Below, in pieces: positions 40,720 through 49,533 of a stretch of DNA of 64,000 bases. Each line of letters opens with the position of its first letter. Position 1 is the stretch's first letter. The position numbers and the translations under genes were made by a program. The notes beneath the pieces were generated by a model. The model made no database searches and was not told where the DNA came from. It saw only the letters and a list, made by a program, of their open reading frames with translations. Source of the DNA: Streptomyces sp. NBC_00271 (GTDB taxonomy: Bacteria > Actinomycetota > Actinomycetes > Streptomycetales > Streptomycetaceae); assembly GCF_036178845.1 (NCBI RefSeq), contig NZ_CP108070.1:6262001-6326000 (forward strand), in the 5' to 3' direction.

Positions 40720-43035
40720 ATGAGCGGACACCGGCGCCGACCGCCGCAGCGCTCCGTCGGCGGCGCGCGTGCCGAAGGTGACCGCGCCACGGGCCACCGG
40801 GCCGCGTATCGTGACCACGCCCCCCGACAGGACATGCCACGCCGTGCCCGGGGAAGGGCGCCACAGAAGAAACGCTGGATCGACTACCCGCGCCGGGGCA
40901 GGACGGGCCCGCGCCGCTGGCTGCCGTCGGTGCGCCAACTGCTGGCGCTCTTCCTGCTCATCTTCGGCGGCACGGCAGCGGCCGTCGGCTATGCCTACGC
41001 CACGGTCACCATCCCCGACCCCAATCCCACGACACTGCTGCAGAACAACGTCTACTACTGGTCGGACGGCACGGTCCTGGCGACCGACGGCAGCGTCAAC
41101 CGGCAGAACGTGTCGCTCTCACAGGTACCCGCCGACGTGCGGTGGGACTTCATCGCCGCGGAGAACGCCTCCTTCTACACCGACCCGGGCATCGACCCGC
41201 AGGGAATCCTCCGCGCCGCCGTTCACATGGCCGCGGGCGGCTCCGTCCAGTCCGGCTCGACGATCACCCAGCAGTTCGTCAAGAACACCTACCTGGACCA
41301 GTCGCAGACGGTCTCACGCAAGTTCAAGGAACTGCTGATCTCCACCAAGATCGGCGCCGGGATGACCAAGGAGCAGATACTCCAGGGGTATCTGAACACC
41401 TGCTTCTTCGGCCGTCAGGCCAACGGCATCCAGGCCGCGGCGCGTATGTACTACGGCCTCCCGGTGGAGAGGCTCGACGTGAGCCAGGGAGCCTTCCTCG
41501 CCGCGGCGGTCAACGAGCCGAGTCTCTTCCAGTACGCGGACTCCGATCCCGCGGCCAGGGCAAAGGCGGAAGCACGCTGGTCCTGGGTGCTCGACCGGAT
41601 GGTGAAGACCGGCAAGCTGACACCGGGGCAGCGGGCACGGTACGCGGCCGCCGGTTTCCCCACACCCAGGAAGTGGACCCGAGGTTCAGGGCTCACGGGC
41701 CAGACCGGCTACCTGGTCCAACTCGCCAGGTCGTATGCCGAGACGCACGACCCGGCCATCACCGAAAGCAGCCTGAGCAGGGGCGGCTACCAGATCCACA
41801 CCACCTTCGACAGGAAGAGGACGGCGGAACTGACGAAGGCTGTCGCCACGGTGCGGGGGCAACGCCTCGACCCCGCCCACCGGTCGGTCGACCGGGACGT
41901 CCAGGTCGGAGCCGCCTCGGTGGAACCCACGACCGGCAGGATCCTCGCCGTCTACGGCGGCCCCGGCTTCGACCACGCCCACTACTCGGACAACGCCGAC
42001 ACCTCCGGCGTCCCGGTGGGATCGACCTTCAAACCCATCGTCCTCGCCGCCGCACTTCAGCATGGAGCCGTACTGCGGCCCGGCAGGTCACCCGAGCCGA
42101 TCACCCCGGCCGGCAAGTTCAACGGTGACGACGGCATCAAGATCAAGGACCAGCAGGGCAACTACGTCGCCGACCCCAAGGACCCCACCGGGCTCCTCCA
42201 CCAGCACAACGACACCCCCCAGCGCTGGGGCTACATCCCTCTGCGCAAGGCCATGGAGCAGTCGGTCAACACGCCGTACGTGCAACTGGGAGAGGACGTC
42301 GGCTACGGGAACGTGGCGAGGACGGCCGAATCCCTCGGCCTGCGCCCGGGCAGCCTCTCCGCCCCCAGCGCCGGCTTCTACATCGGCACCTCCACACCGA
42401 GCGCCATTCGTATGGCAGGCGTGTACGCGACTTTTGCTGCCGACGGGATGCAGGCCACCCCGTACTCGGTGACGAAGGTCACCCACAACGGCTCGGCACT
42501 GGCCGGCTTCTCCGCCCCCGCCCCCGCGCGAGCCCTGCCGGCGGCGGTCGCCGGCAACGTGACCGACGTGCTCCGCGGCGTCATCGCCCGGGGTACCGGC
42601 ACCAAGGCCCAGGCTCTCGGCAGGACCGCGGCGGGCAAGACCGGAACCACCGACGACTACCGTTCCGCCTGGTTCATCGGCTACACCCCGCAACTCGCCA
42701 CCTCTGTCGTCCTCTTCCGAGAGGACTCGAACCACCCACAGCTGCAGTCCCTGGCAGGCGTCGGTGGCCTCCAGAAGGTATTCGGCGGCGACATCCCCAC
42801 CGAGATCTGGACCCAGTACATGCGCGATGCCCTCGCCGGCCTGCCCGACGCCCCCTTCCCCGCGCCCGCCCCCCTCGGCCGCGGCACCGACGAGCCCGGC
42901 GCTCCCACGCCCTCCCCGTCCGCGGCCCCCGCCAAGCGGGGCGGCAAGACCGGCAAGAGGACGACCACCACTGCCGCCCCCACACCGGGCGCCCCGGCAG
43001 CCGGTTCCAAGTGCCACCGCCACAAGTGCCGTTGA
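40720..43035 (+). CDS. Class A penicillin-binding protein (transglycosylase/transpeptidase)
   Basis: 771 residues from ATG 40720, with GAGAGGA upstream. Cytoplasmic basic tail, one membrane helix (LLALFLLIFGGTAAAVGYAY), GT51 domain with AAENASFYTDPGIDPQG (Glu148; the next residue is Asn rather than the usual Asp), QSGSTITQQFVKNTYLD and GYLNTCFFGR. The transpeptidase domain has GSTFKP (Ser435, Lys438), SVN (Ser515-Asn517) and KTGTT (Lys640). A Pro/Ser-rich basic end finishes in CHRHKC. It polymerises and crosslinks peptidoglycan at the outer membrane face. The tandem repeat upstream is unexplained. Confidence 0.92.
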   Translation: MSGHRRRPPQRSVGGARAEGDRATGHRAAYRDHAPRQDMPRRARGRAPQKKRWIDYPRRGRTGPRRWLPSVRQLLALFLLIFGGTAAAVGYAYATVTIPDPNPTTLLQNNVYYWSDGTVLATDGSVNRQNVSLSQVPADVRWDFIAAENASFYTDPGIDPQGILRAAVHMAAGGSVQSGSTITQQFVKNTYLDQSQTVSRKFKELLISTKIGAGMTKEQILQGYLNTCFFGRQANGIQAAARMYYGLPVERLDVSQGAFLAAAVNEPSLFQYADSDPAARAKAEARWSWVLDRMVKTGKLTPGQRARYAAAGFPTPRKWTRGSGLTGQTGYLVQLARSYAETHDPAITESSLSRGGYQIHTTFDRKRTAELTKAVATVRGQRLDPAHRSVDRDVQVGAASVEPTTGRILAVYGGPGFDHAHYSDNADTSGVPVGSTFKPIVLAAALQHGAVLRPGRSPEPITPAGKFNGDDGIKIKDQQGNYVADPKDPTGLLHQHNDTPQRWGYIPLRKAMEQSVNTPYVQLGEDVGYGNVARTAESLGLRPGSLSAPSAGFYIGTSTPSAIRMAGVYATFAADGMQATPYSVTKVTHNGSALAGFSAPAPARALPAAVAGNVTDVLRGVIARGTGTKAQALGRTAAGKTGTTDDYRSAWFIGYTPQLATSVVLFREDSNHPQLQSLAGVGGLQKVFGGDIPTEIWTQYMRDALAGLPDAPFPAPAPLGRGTDEPGAPTPSPSAAPAKRGGKTGKRTTTTAAPTPGAPAAGSKCHRHKCR

Positions 43036-43152
43036 CCGCGACAGCAGCGGCCACGGCAGGAGGCATCAGTCGATCGCCCGCGCAGTGATCTGCATCACCG
43101 AGGCGTGTCGCCCCGTGATGTTCGTCGGACGCGGTGCGCTGTAGAGGGCGGC

Positions 43153-43169
43153 CACCTGTGTGACAGGTG
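43153..43169. promoter_or_regulatory. CACCTGT-N3-ACAGGTG palindrome before amidase gene
   Basis: Perfect 7-base arms with spacer GTG, followed by a T-run (43183-43188) and a small GGCCC/GGGCC hairpin (43193-43206). It lies about 100 bases upstream of the amidase start. Could be an operator, or part of a leader structure. Confidence 0.4.
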
Positions 43170-43264
43170 TGCCTCGTGTGACTTTTTTCTGTGGCCCTTT
43201 CGGGCCTTCTAGGGGTGGATACGTGGTGGGTCGTCGTACGTCGCATGTGTACAGACCGCTGAGC

Positions 43265-45571
43265 ATGAAACGACGGGCGTGGCTGACGCTCGGTGCGGTG
43301 GTCCTCGGAGGCGGGGGCGTGGTGACCTACGCCGTCGCCAGCCCGTCCTCCGATCCCGGCGCGGCCGGCCGGGCCAAGCGGCCGGTGAAGGTGTACGACC
43401 TCGCACTGAAAGGCGGCACAGGCGACAAGCGGGAGCTGCCGCGTACGGACACCGAGCAGTTCTCGATGCTCGGCGTCTCCTGGGCGGGGGCGGCCAAGCG
43501 GCTCGACGGCACGGTGCAGGTACGCACCCGCAGCCTCGACACCGGCCGGTGGAGCGCCTGGCAGGACCTCGAACTGAACGTCGACCCGCTCGAGAACCCC
43601 GGCGCCGGAGTGCGCGCAGCGTCCGAGCCGTTGTGGGTCGGCCCCTCCGACGGCATGCAGGTGCAGGTCATCCGCAAGAACGGCACCAGCGGCTCCGCTC
43701 TGCCCAAGGGCCTTGAGGTCAACCTGGTCGACCCGGGGGTGGTGACCGACGCCGAGACCAAGGTCGGCGGCACCGCGGCCAAGCCTGCCGCGTTCGTCGC
43801 CGATGAGAGTCCCGGCGCCACGGCAACCGCGCCCACCGACTCCGCCGCGCCCAGCGACGGCACCACCGCCGCGCCGACGGACGGCCAGACCACCACATCC
43901 CCGGCTGCGACGGACACCACGCCGGCGGCCACCGATTCGGCGCCGGCGTCCCCCACGGGCTCCGCCCCGCCCTCCGACTCGGCGTCCCCCACGGACTCTG
44001 TGTCGCCGTCGCCGAGCACGTCGTCCAGCGCGCCGCCCTCGGCGCCGCCGTCCACCGTGCCCGAACCGCCGATCGTCTCGCGCGCCGAGTGGGGTGCCGA
44101 CGAGTCGATCAGCCCCGAGGCGCCGGAGTACAACGCGGACGTGAAGGCGGTCTTCGTCCACCACACCGACGGGGCCAACGACTACTCCTGCGCCGACTCG
44201 CCGTCGATCATCCGGAGCATTTACGCGTACCACGTCCAGGTCAGCGGCTGGAAGGACATCGGCTACAACTTCCTCGTCGACAAATGCGGCACCATCTTCG
44301 AGGGCCGCAAGGGCGGCGTGGACCTTCCGGTGTTCGGCGCACACACCTACGGCTGGAACCGGGAGTCCGCAGGCGTCGCGGTGCTCGGTGACTACACCAC
44401 CACCAGCGCCACCAACGCCACGCTGGCGTCAGTCGCCCGCCTGGCGGCCTGGAAGCTCGGCCAGTACGGCGCCGATCCCGCCGGAACCACCCAGCTCACG
44501 GCGGGCGCGAGTCAGCACAACTACTTCAGCACCGACTTCACCGCGGGCAGCAAGTACACCTTCCAGCGGATCTCCGGCCACCGGGACGGCTACAACACAC
44601 AGTGCCCCGGCGGCCTGCTCTACGACCAACTGCCCACCATCCGCACCTGGGCATCCGGCCCGGTGCAGGGACTGAAGGTCGGCTCGGTCGACGGCGCGGG
44701 CCTTTCGGGCTCGACGTACTACACCAAGGGCGGCATCACCGTCCGTTGGACAGCCACCACACCGGCGTCGTTGATCTCCAAGTTCGAGCTGCTGGTCGAC
44801 GGCAAGAGCGTCGCCACCACCTCCGGCACCGCCACGTCCGCCGCCGTCACCCTGGCCCTGGGCAGCCACACTGTCGCCGTGCGGGCCGTGCACCAGTCCG
44901 GCAGGACCGCGACCAGTGCCGCGCTGCCCGTCGTCGCGGAGACGACCGCACCGACCTTCACCACCAACCCGAAGCTTTCCCTGCGCTCCGGCACCGTCAG
45001 CACCAGCGCCATCCCGGTCACTCTCGGCTGGAAGGCCACCGACGACAAGGCCCTGCGCGAGGTGAAGCTGCTGTCCCCCACCACCGCCACCTTCGGCCCG
45101 ACCACCACCACCTCCAACCGCACCGCCAAGTCCGGCGCCGCCACCACATGGTCGATGCGGGCCTACGACTACGCCGGTAACTACCGCACGTCCTCGCCCT
45201 CGTACACCCCGGTGATACTGCAGGAGACCGCCGCCACGAAGTCCGGCAGCTGGACCACCCGCTCCTCCACCGGCTACCTCGGCGGCCAGTCCTACTCCAG
45301 CGGTTCCAAGGGCGCCAGCCTCACCTGGACCTTCACCGGCCGCTCCGCCGCCTGGGTCGTCTCCCGCGCCGCCGGGTCCGGCCAGGCGTACATCTACGTC
45401 GACGGCACCAAGGTCTCCACGGTCGACCTGAAGTCTTCCACCACCCTGTACCGGCAGGCGAGCTGGACCAAGACCTGGTCCAGCAGCGCCAAGCACACCA
45501 TCAAGATCGTCGTGGTCGGCACCAGCGGCCGTCCCACCGTCACCACGGACGGCCTCGTCTACATCAAGTAG
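43265..45571 (+). CDS. Secreted PGRP-type N-acetylmuramoyl-L-alanine amidase with Ig-like domains
   Basis: 768 residues from ATG 43265; GTG 43223 or 43226, after AGGGGTGG, would add about 13 residues and has the better ribosome site. Signal-like helix (LTLGAVVLGGGGVVTYAVAS), a variable N-terminal domain, a Thr/Ala/Ser stalk, then the amidase domain from IVSRAEWGADESI: zinc ligands expected at His in VFVHHTDG, His in RISGHRDG and Cys in NTQCPGGL. Ig-like modules (LLVDGKSVATTSGTATSAAV, TLGWKATDDKALREVKLLSP) and a C-terminal wall-binding-like domain (TWTFTGRSAAWVVSRAAG) follow. Cleaves the muramoyl-peptide bond during wall turnover. Confidence 0.9.
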   Translation: MKRRAWLTLGAVVLGGGGVVTYAVASPSSDPGAAGRAKRPVKVYDLALKGGTGDKRELPRTDTEQFSMLGVSWAGAAKRLDGTVQVRTRSLDTGRWSAWQDLELNVDPLENPGAGVRAASEPLWVGPSDGMQVQVIRKNGTSGSALPKGLEVNLVDPGVVTDAETKVGGTAAKPAAFVADESPGATATAPTDSAAPSDGTTAAPTDGQTTTSPAATDTTPAATDSAPASPTGSAPPSDSASPTDSVSPSPSTSSSAPPSAPPSTVPEPPIVSRAEWGADESISPEAPEYNADVKAVFVHHTDGANDYSCADSPSIIRSIYAYHVQVSGWKDIGYNFLVDKCGTIFEGRKGGVDLPVFGAHTYGWNRESAGVAVLGDYTTTSATNATLASVARLAAWKLGQYGADPAGTTQLTAGASQHNYFSTDFTAGSKYTFQRISGHRDGYNTQCPGGLLYDQLPTIRTWASGPVQGLKVGSVDGAGLSGSTYYTKGGITVRWTATTPASLISKFELLVDGKSVATTSGTATSAAVTLALGSHTVAVRAVHQSGRTATSAALPVVAETTAPTFTTNPKLSLRSGTVSTSAIPVTLGWKATDDKALREVKLLSPTTATFGPTTTTSNRTAKSGAATTWSMRAYDYAGNYRTSSPSYTPVILQETAATKSGSWTTRSSTGYLGGQSYSSGSKGASLTWTFTGRSAAWVVSRAAGSGQAYIYVDGTKVSTVDLKSSTTLYRQASWTKTWSSSAKHTIKIVVVGTSGRPTVTTDGLVYIK

Positions 45572-45633
45572 CCCAAGCCCCGCGAAGACGCAGCGCGCCA
45601 CTCCGACCGGCGCATGCGGTCCCCAGCACGAAA

Positions 45634-45673
45634 TCGGCCTTCACGACCCGGCGTACGCGGTCGTGAAGGCCGA
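45634..45673 (+). terminator. Hairpin terminator after amidase gene
   Basis: Perfect 15-base arms TCGGCCTTCACGACC (45634-45648) and GGTCGTGAAGGCCGA (45659-45673), ten-base loop. Confidence 0.85.
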
Positions 45674-45684
45674 CTTCTGAGAGC

Positions 45685-45785
45685 TCAGTCAGAGGTGATA
45701 TTGACCGTGACCGAGCCGTAGGCATAGGCGTGCCGCGCGTCGCCCCCGTACTGGACGGTGTACTGGACCCCGCGTGCGCGCCGCC
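45685..45785 (-). pseudogene. C-terminal fragment of a secreted Ig-like protein
   Basis: Minus strand reads VQYTVQYGGDARHAYAYGSV then TVNITSD and a stop at 45685-45687, the typical last strands of an Ig-like extracellular domain. A one-base shift in a G run near 45775 would join it to AANPRYSPVSTAARTRG, so it is frameshifted as well as truncated. It ends where the LuxR fragment begins on the other strand. Confidence 0.4.
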
Positions 45786-45794
45786 GTGGACACG

Positions 45795-46595
45795 GGCGAA
45801 TAGCGCGGGTTCGCCGCCGGGATCTGGCAGACGGCAGGTCTGGCCGCGCTGGCCCGGGGCAACTATGTGACCGCGTACGCGCAGTTCAGCCGGCTCTTCG
45901 CCGCCGACGGCACACCCCTGCACCATCACTTCTCGTACCTTGCCGTCGCGGACCTCGCCGCTGCGGCGGTGCGTGCCGAACGGCGCCTCGAAGCACGTAC
46001 GTTGGTGGAGCGCGCGCTGGCTCGCGTGGACCCCGCGCCCGGGCCGCGCCTGGGACAACTCACGGCCCGCGCTCGCGGACTGCTCGCCGAGCCCGACAGC
46101 GCCGAGGCCCACTTCGCCGCGCCCCTGGCCGATCCCACCGGAGACACGTGGCCGTTCGAACGGGCCCAGCTTCAGCTGGACTACGGGGAATGGTTGCGCC
46201 GGCAGCGACGGATCAACGACGCCAAGCCCCTCCTCGTGACCGCCCTGGAGACGTTCCGCCGTCTGGGCGCGGCACCGTGGACCCGGCGCGCGGAATCCGA
46301 GCTGCGTGCCTGCGGCGTCACGGTGCAAGTCCCGCAGGGCGCCCCGGGCGCGCTGGACGGCCTCACCGCTCAACAGCGCGAGATCGTCGTCCTCGCCGGA
46401 CACGGCCTGACCAACGGCGAGATCGCCGACCGTCTGTTCCTGTCCCCCCGCACCGTCGCCTCACACCTGTACCGCTCCTATCCCAAGCTCGGCATCGCCG
46501 GCCGTCGCCAACTCCGCGACATCATCGACCAGCGGATCACACCACGGGCCGGCCGCCAGCACGCCGACCACGCACATGGGGACGCCGCGCGGTGA
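45795..46595 (+). pseudogene. LAL/LuxR-family regulator, C-terminal fragment
   Basis: An open frame from about 45805 reads QTAGLAALARGNYVTAYAQF, then TPR-like helices (YLAVADLAAAAVRAERRLEA, AEAHFAAPLADPTGDTW) and a complete LuxR helix-turn-helix (LTAQQREIVVLAGHGLTNGE, LSPRTVASHLYRSYPKLGIA). Large ATP-binding LuxR proteins end this way; the ATPase and most of the repeat domain are missing. A GTG at 45867 could still start a 242-residue product that binds DNA, so residual activity cannot be excluded. Confidence 0.6.
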
Positions 46596-46608
46596 TTGCC
46601 TCGGCCGG

Positions 46609-48768
46609 TCAGGTGGGCCCGTCAGGGCTCCGGGAGAAGGCCGTGTCGCCGGCCGTCGCCACGATCGCGTCCTTGACGAGCAGCACGCGCGGCGGGTAGC
46701 TCTGCACTTTGTCCCCGGGGTCGTCCAGTGCGGAGGTGCGCCAGACCTCCGCTCCGGTGCGGCTGTCCAGTGCCAGCAGACGGCCGAAGCGGTTGGAGAA
46801 ATAGACCCGCTTGTACGTCGCCGACACCGCGGGCGCGGACAGACTCTCCATGTCCGTCGTCTTCTGCCAGAGTTGTTTGCCGCTGTCCGCCGACACCGCG
46901 GTGACCGACCCGTCGGACCGTACGAAGTAGACGACGCCGTCCACAAGGGTGGCCGCGCCGGTCAGCGGATGTGCCAGCGGTATCCGTCTGACCTGTCCGG
47001 TGTCCGAGGCCACCCGCAGCAGCGCGTTGTACGGCCGTTCGTACCCGGATTCGTACACGTCCTTCGCGGTCTGGGGGGCGAGGAACAGGGGTTGCCCGCC
47101 GACAGCGCCGAGCGCTTCCGCCTTCTTGGGCAGTGTGGCCGTTTCGGTCAGGCTGCCGGGTCCGAGCTTCATCAGCTCGACCGGGGCCTGGCCGGGCTCG
47201 TTGCCCTCCGAGCACAGGGCGTAGGGGACGCCTCCCAGCGCCGACGGAGTGCAGTACTCGTCCAGCGAGGGCGCCCGCCACAGTTCCTTGCCGGAAGGCC
47301 CGTAGGCCACGAACGACGAGTAGTCGGGAGACATGGTCAGCAGTCCGCCGTCGTACAGGACCGCCTCCTCGGACGGGTTGGTGTCGCGTTGCCACCGCCG
47401 GTGCCCGGTACCGGCGTCGAGGGCCACCACGCGCCTGGTCTTGTCGTCCGGTTCCTCGTACATGTAGACCAGCCCGTCGCGAACGCCGATCGGCTGCGCC
47501 CCCTGAGGGCGGGTGCCGGTCCGCCACAGGGTGCGGCCGGAGGCCGCGTCGATCCTGGCGGCCGTGAAACCCGTACCGCCACAGAACAGGGCGCTTCCCT
47601 CCGTCACGCATCCAGGGGTGTCGTAGTCGAGAGGGACACCCTTCACGTCGTACCGCAGCTCCGTCTGCCACGGCCGCCAGCCGGCGGGCAGTGACGCGGC
47701 ACGGGCGGTGGCGGTGGCGGTGGCCGTGGCGGTGTCCGGATCGGACACGAAGACACCCACCCCGATACCCAGCCCCGTGACGGCCAGCACCGCACCGAGG
47801 CTGGTGAGCAGCATCCGGGCTCGGCGTCGCTTGCCGGTACCGATGCCGGTCGCGGCGCCCGCGGAGGTGGTGGCCGCGCTCCGAGAAGTGGGGAGGTGCT
47901 GGGGTTTCGGGTGCTGGGGTTTCGCGGACTGCCCGGTCTTCGGGGACCCGGTGGCGTCGGATTCCGGCAGCGCCTGGAGCATGCGGTGTATGTCCGTCAG
48001 TTCCGGGCGTGCGGCCGGGTCCTTGTCCAGGCAGCGCTCGACAATGCTCAGGAGCGCTTCGGGCACGCCGCCGAGGTCCGGGGTCCCGAACACCACCTGA
48101 TAGCCGGTTATATACGGGCTGTCGGCGTCGAACGGTCCCGTGCCGACGGCCGCGAACACCAGCAGCGACCCCAGCGAGAACACGTCCGAGGCCGGGGTGA
48201 CGTCCCGGGGAGAGGCCAGTTGTTCCGGCGACATGAAGGGCGGAGTGCCGATCATCCGCCCGGTCGTGGTGAGGCTCTGGTGGTCGGAAGCCCGCGATAT
48301 GCCGAAGTCGATGACGCGCGGCCCGTCCTCGGTCATCAGGACGTTGCGCGGTTTGAGGTCCCGGTGCACCAGGCCCGCCCGCTGGATGTCGCGCAGCGCC
48401 TCGGTGAGCCCCAGCCCCAGCGCGCGCAGTTCCCGCTGGCTCAGCGGGCCGTTCTTCTCCACGACTTCGGCGAGGTTGAGCCCCGGTACGTAGAGCGTCG
48501 CCATCCACGGCCGGTCGGCGTCCGGGTCGGCGTCCACGACAGGCGCGGTGAAGGCGCCGCTCACTCTGCGCGCTGCCTCGATCTCCTGCCGGAAGCGCGT
48601 CCGGAACTCCTCTTCCTGGGCGTACGGCCCGTGTACGAGCTTGACCGCGACCTGCCGTCCCGAGGCGGAGACTCCCAGATAGACGACTCCCATGCCGCCC
48701 GCCCCGAGCCGACCGAGAAGGGTGTACCCGCCTATGGACTCCGGGTCCCCGGTGCTCAGGGGCGTCAT
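46609..48768 (-). CDS. Ser/Thr protein kinase with extracellular PQQ-like beta-propeller
   Basis: 719 residues from ATG 48768. Kinase domain at residues ~15-270: GAGGMGVVY loop, Lys43 in VAVKLV, catalytic Asp137 in HRDLKPRN, DFG at 154-156 and SPEQL. Then a disordered linker, one membrane helix (MLLTSLGAVLAVTGLGIGVG), a Thr/Ala repeat (ATATATATARA, encoded by GGTGGC-type hexamers near 47705-47735) and a propeller of PQQ-type repeats (RTLWRTGTRPQGAQPIG, GHRRWQRDTNPSEEAVLY, GKQLWQKTTDMES, AEVWRTSALDD). Extracellular ligand sensing is inferred. Its end lies beside the LuxR fragment. Confidence 0.9.
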   Translation of the reverse strand: MTPLSTGDPESIGGYTLLGRLGAGGMGVVYLGVSASGRQVAVKLVHGPYAQEEEFRTRFRQEIEAARRVSGAFTAPVVDADPDADRPWMATLYVPGLNLAEVVEKNGPLSQRELRALGLGLTEALRDIQRAGLVHRDLKPRNVLMTEDGPRVIDFGISRASDHQSLTTTGRMIGTPPFMSPEQLASPRDVTPASDVFSLGSLLVFAAVGTGPFDADSPYITGYQVVFGTPDLGGVPEALLSIVERCLDKDPAARPELTDIHRMLQALPESDATGSPKTGQSAKPQHPKPQHLPTSRSAATTSAGAATGIGTGKRRRARMLLTSLGAVLAVTGLGIGVGVFVSDPDTATATATATARAASLPAGWRPWQTELRYDVKGVPLDYDTPGCVTEGSALFCGGTGFTAARIDAASGRTLWRTGTRPQGAQPIGVRDGLVYMYEEPDDKTRRVVALDAGTGHRRWQRDTNPSEEAVLYDGGLLTMSPDYSSFVAYGPSGKELWRAPSLDEYCTPSALGGVPYALCSEGNEPGQAPVELMKLGPGSLTETATLPKKAEALGAVGGQPLFLAPQTAKDVYESGYERPYNALLRVASDTGQVRRIPLAHPLTGAATLVDGVVYFVRSDGSVTAVSADSGKQLWQKTTDMESLSAPAVSATYKRVYFSNRFGRLLALDSRTGAEVWRTSALDDPGDKVQSYPPRVLLVKDAIVATAGDTAFSRSPDGPT

Positions 48769-48969
48769 CGCCGATCATCCTTCCCAGCGCCTGCCTGCCT
48801 CACGGGGATCAGAGTAGGGCCTGCCGCCCCGGAAACGGAGCCGCGCCTGTCACGCACCGTGTCCCCGTGCCCCTGCGCCGAGCGATGGGTCATCCGACCA
48901 GACGAGGGCTCAACTCCAGGCCGCCCAACCCGATATCGAAGTCGAGCCGATGTCGATCCCGATGCCGAT

Positions 48970-49078
48970 GTGCGTCGAGGTGTTCCTGCGCGCCCGTTTC
49001 GCAAGAGCCGACGGTCTCGTCAGCCGCCCCCACAGTCCCCATTCCGTTCGGCTTCCCAGGAAGGCCGCGTTTCTGCAG
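48970..49078 (-). pseudogene. Decayed copy of the 5' end and promoter of the XRE regulator at 35459
   Basis: The minus strand from 49078 downward matches the DNA from 35412: the upstream stretch with CTTCCTGGGAAG, then GAACGGAATGG, a GTG start (49033-49031) and GGGGCGGCTGA. After an internal deletion it resumes at GCGAAACGGGCGC and CACCTCGACGC. Only the leader and parts of the helix-turn-helix region remain, and the frame is broken. It lies immediately beside the tRNA-derived repeat at 49132. Confidence 0.6.
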
Positions 49079-49131
49079 TTCAGCCGGACTCGTTTGAGCG
49101 GGCGACCCCCAACTCGAACTGGACAACAAAC

Positions 49132-49208
49132 AAACCCCAGGCCACTGACCTGGGGTTTCTCTCTGGAGCGGGTGACGAGAATCGAACTCGCGCTCTCAGC
49201 TTGGGAAG
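49132..49208 (-). repeat. Copy of tRNA-Gly 3' end and terminator: probable far att site
   Basis: 49166-49208 matches 62238-62280 (3' part of tRNA-Gly through the anticodon loop) at 42 of 43 positions, and the adjoining hairpin at 49132-49158 matches the tRNA terminator at 62205-62231. The tRNA 5' half is absent here. This is what remains when an element integrates at a tRNA 3' end. A plain segmental duplication is the alternative. Confidence 0.7.
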
Positions 49209-49533
49209 CGGCGGCGCTTGCGGGGCTGCGTGGCTTCTGACCTGCGTTGATCTGTGGTGTCGGCGTGTTGCGACCCGTTCGCACCGCTGTTGACCGTGGT
49301 TGTCCGCTCTTATGGGCACGCTGTGGGCACGGCTTCGAAGGACGTTCGGCAGAGCCTGTGCGCGAAGGGGCTCTGCGCCGGAAGGCGTCGGGGAGGCGGC
49401 GTCCTGTGATCGTCCACAGCCACCCCGTGGCCGTCACCGACGCAGCGGGGGCTGACGGCACCGAACTGCCCTTGGGCGACGCACAGTAGAGAAAGTCGCC
49501 CCTTCGAACACCGGTATCGACCAGGGCTGGGAT

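Noticed and set aside
46622..48778. 718-residue frame in another phase of the kinase gene
   Set aside because: The kinase frame has all catalytic motifs; this one is Arg/Gly-rich noise.
49247..49461. Possible integrase remnant beside the left tRNA copy
   Set aside because: No tyrosine-recombinase motif (R, HxxR, Y) could be read on either strand, so no integrase is claimed.
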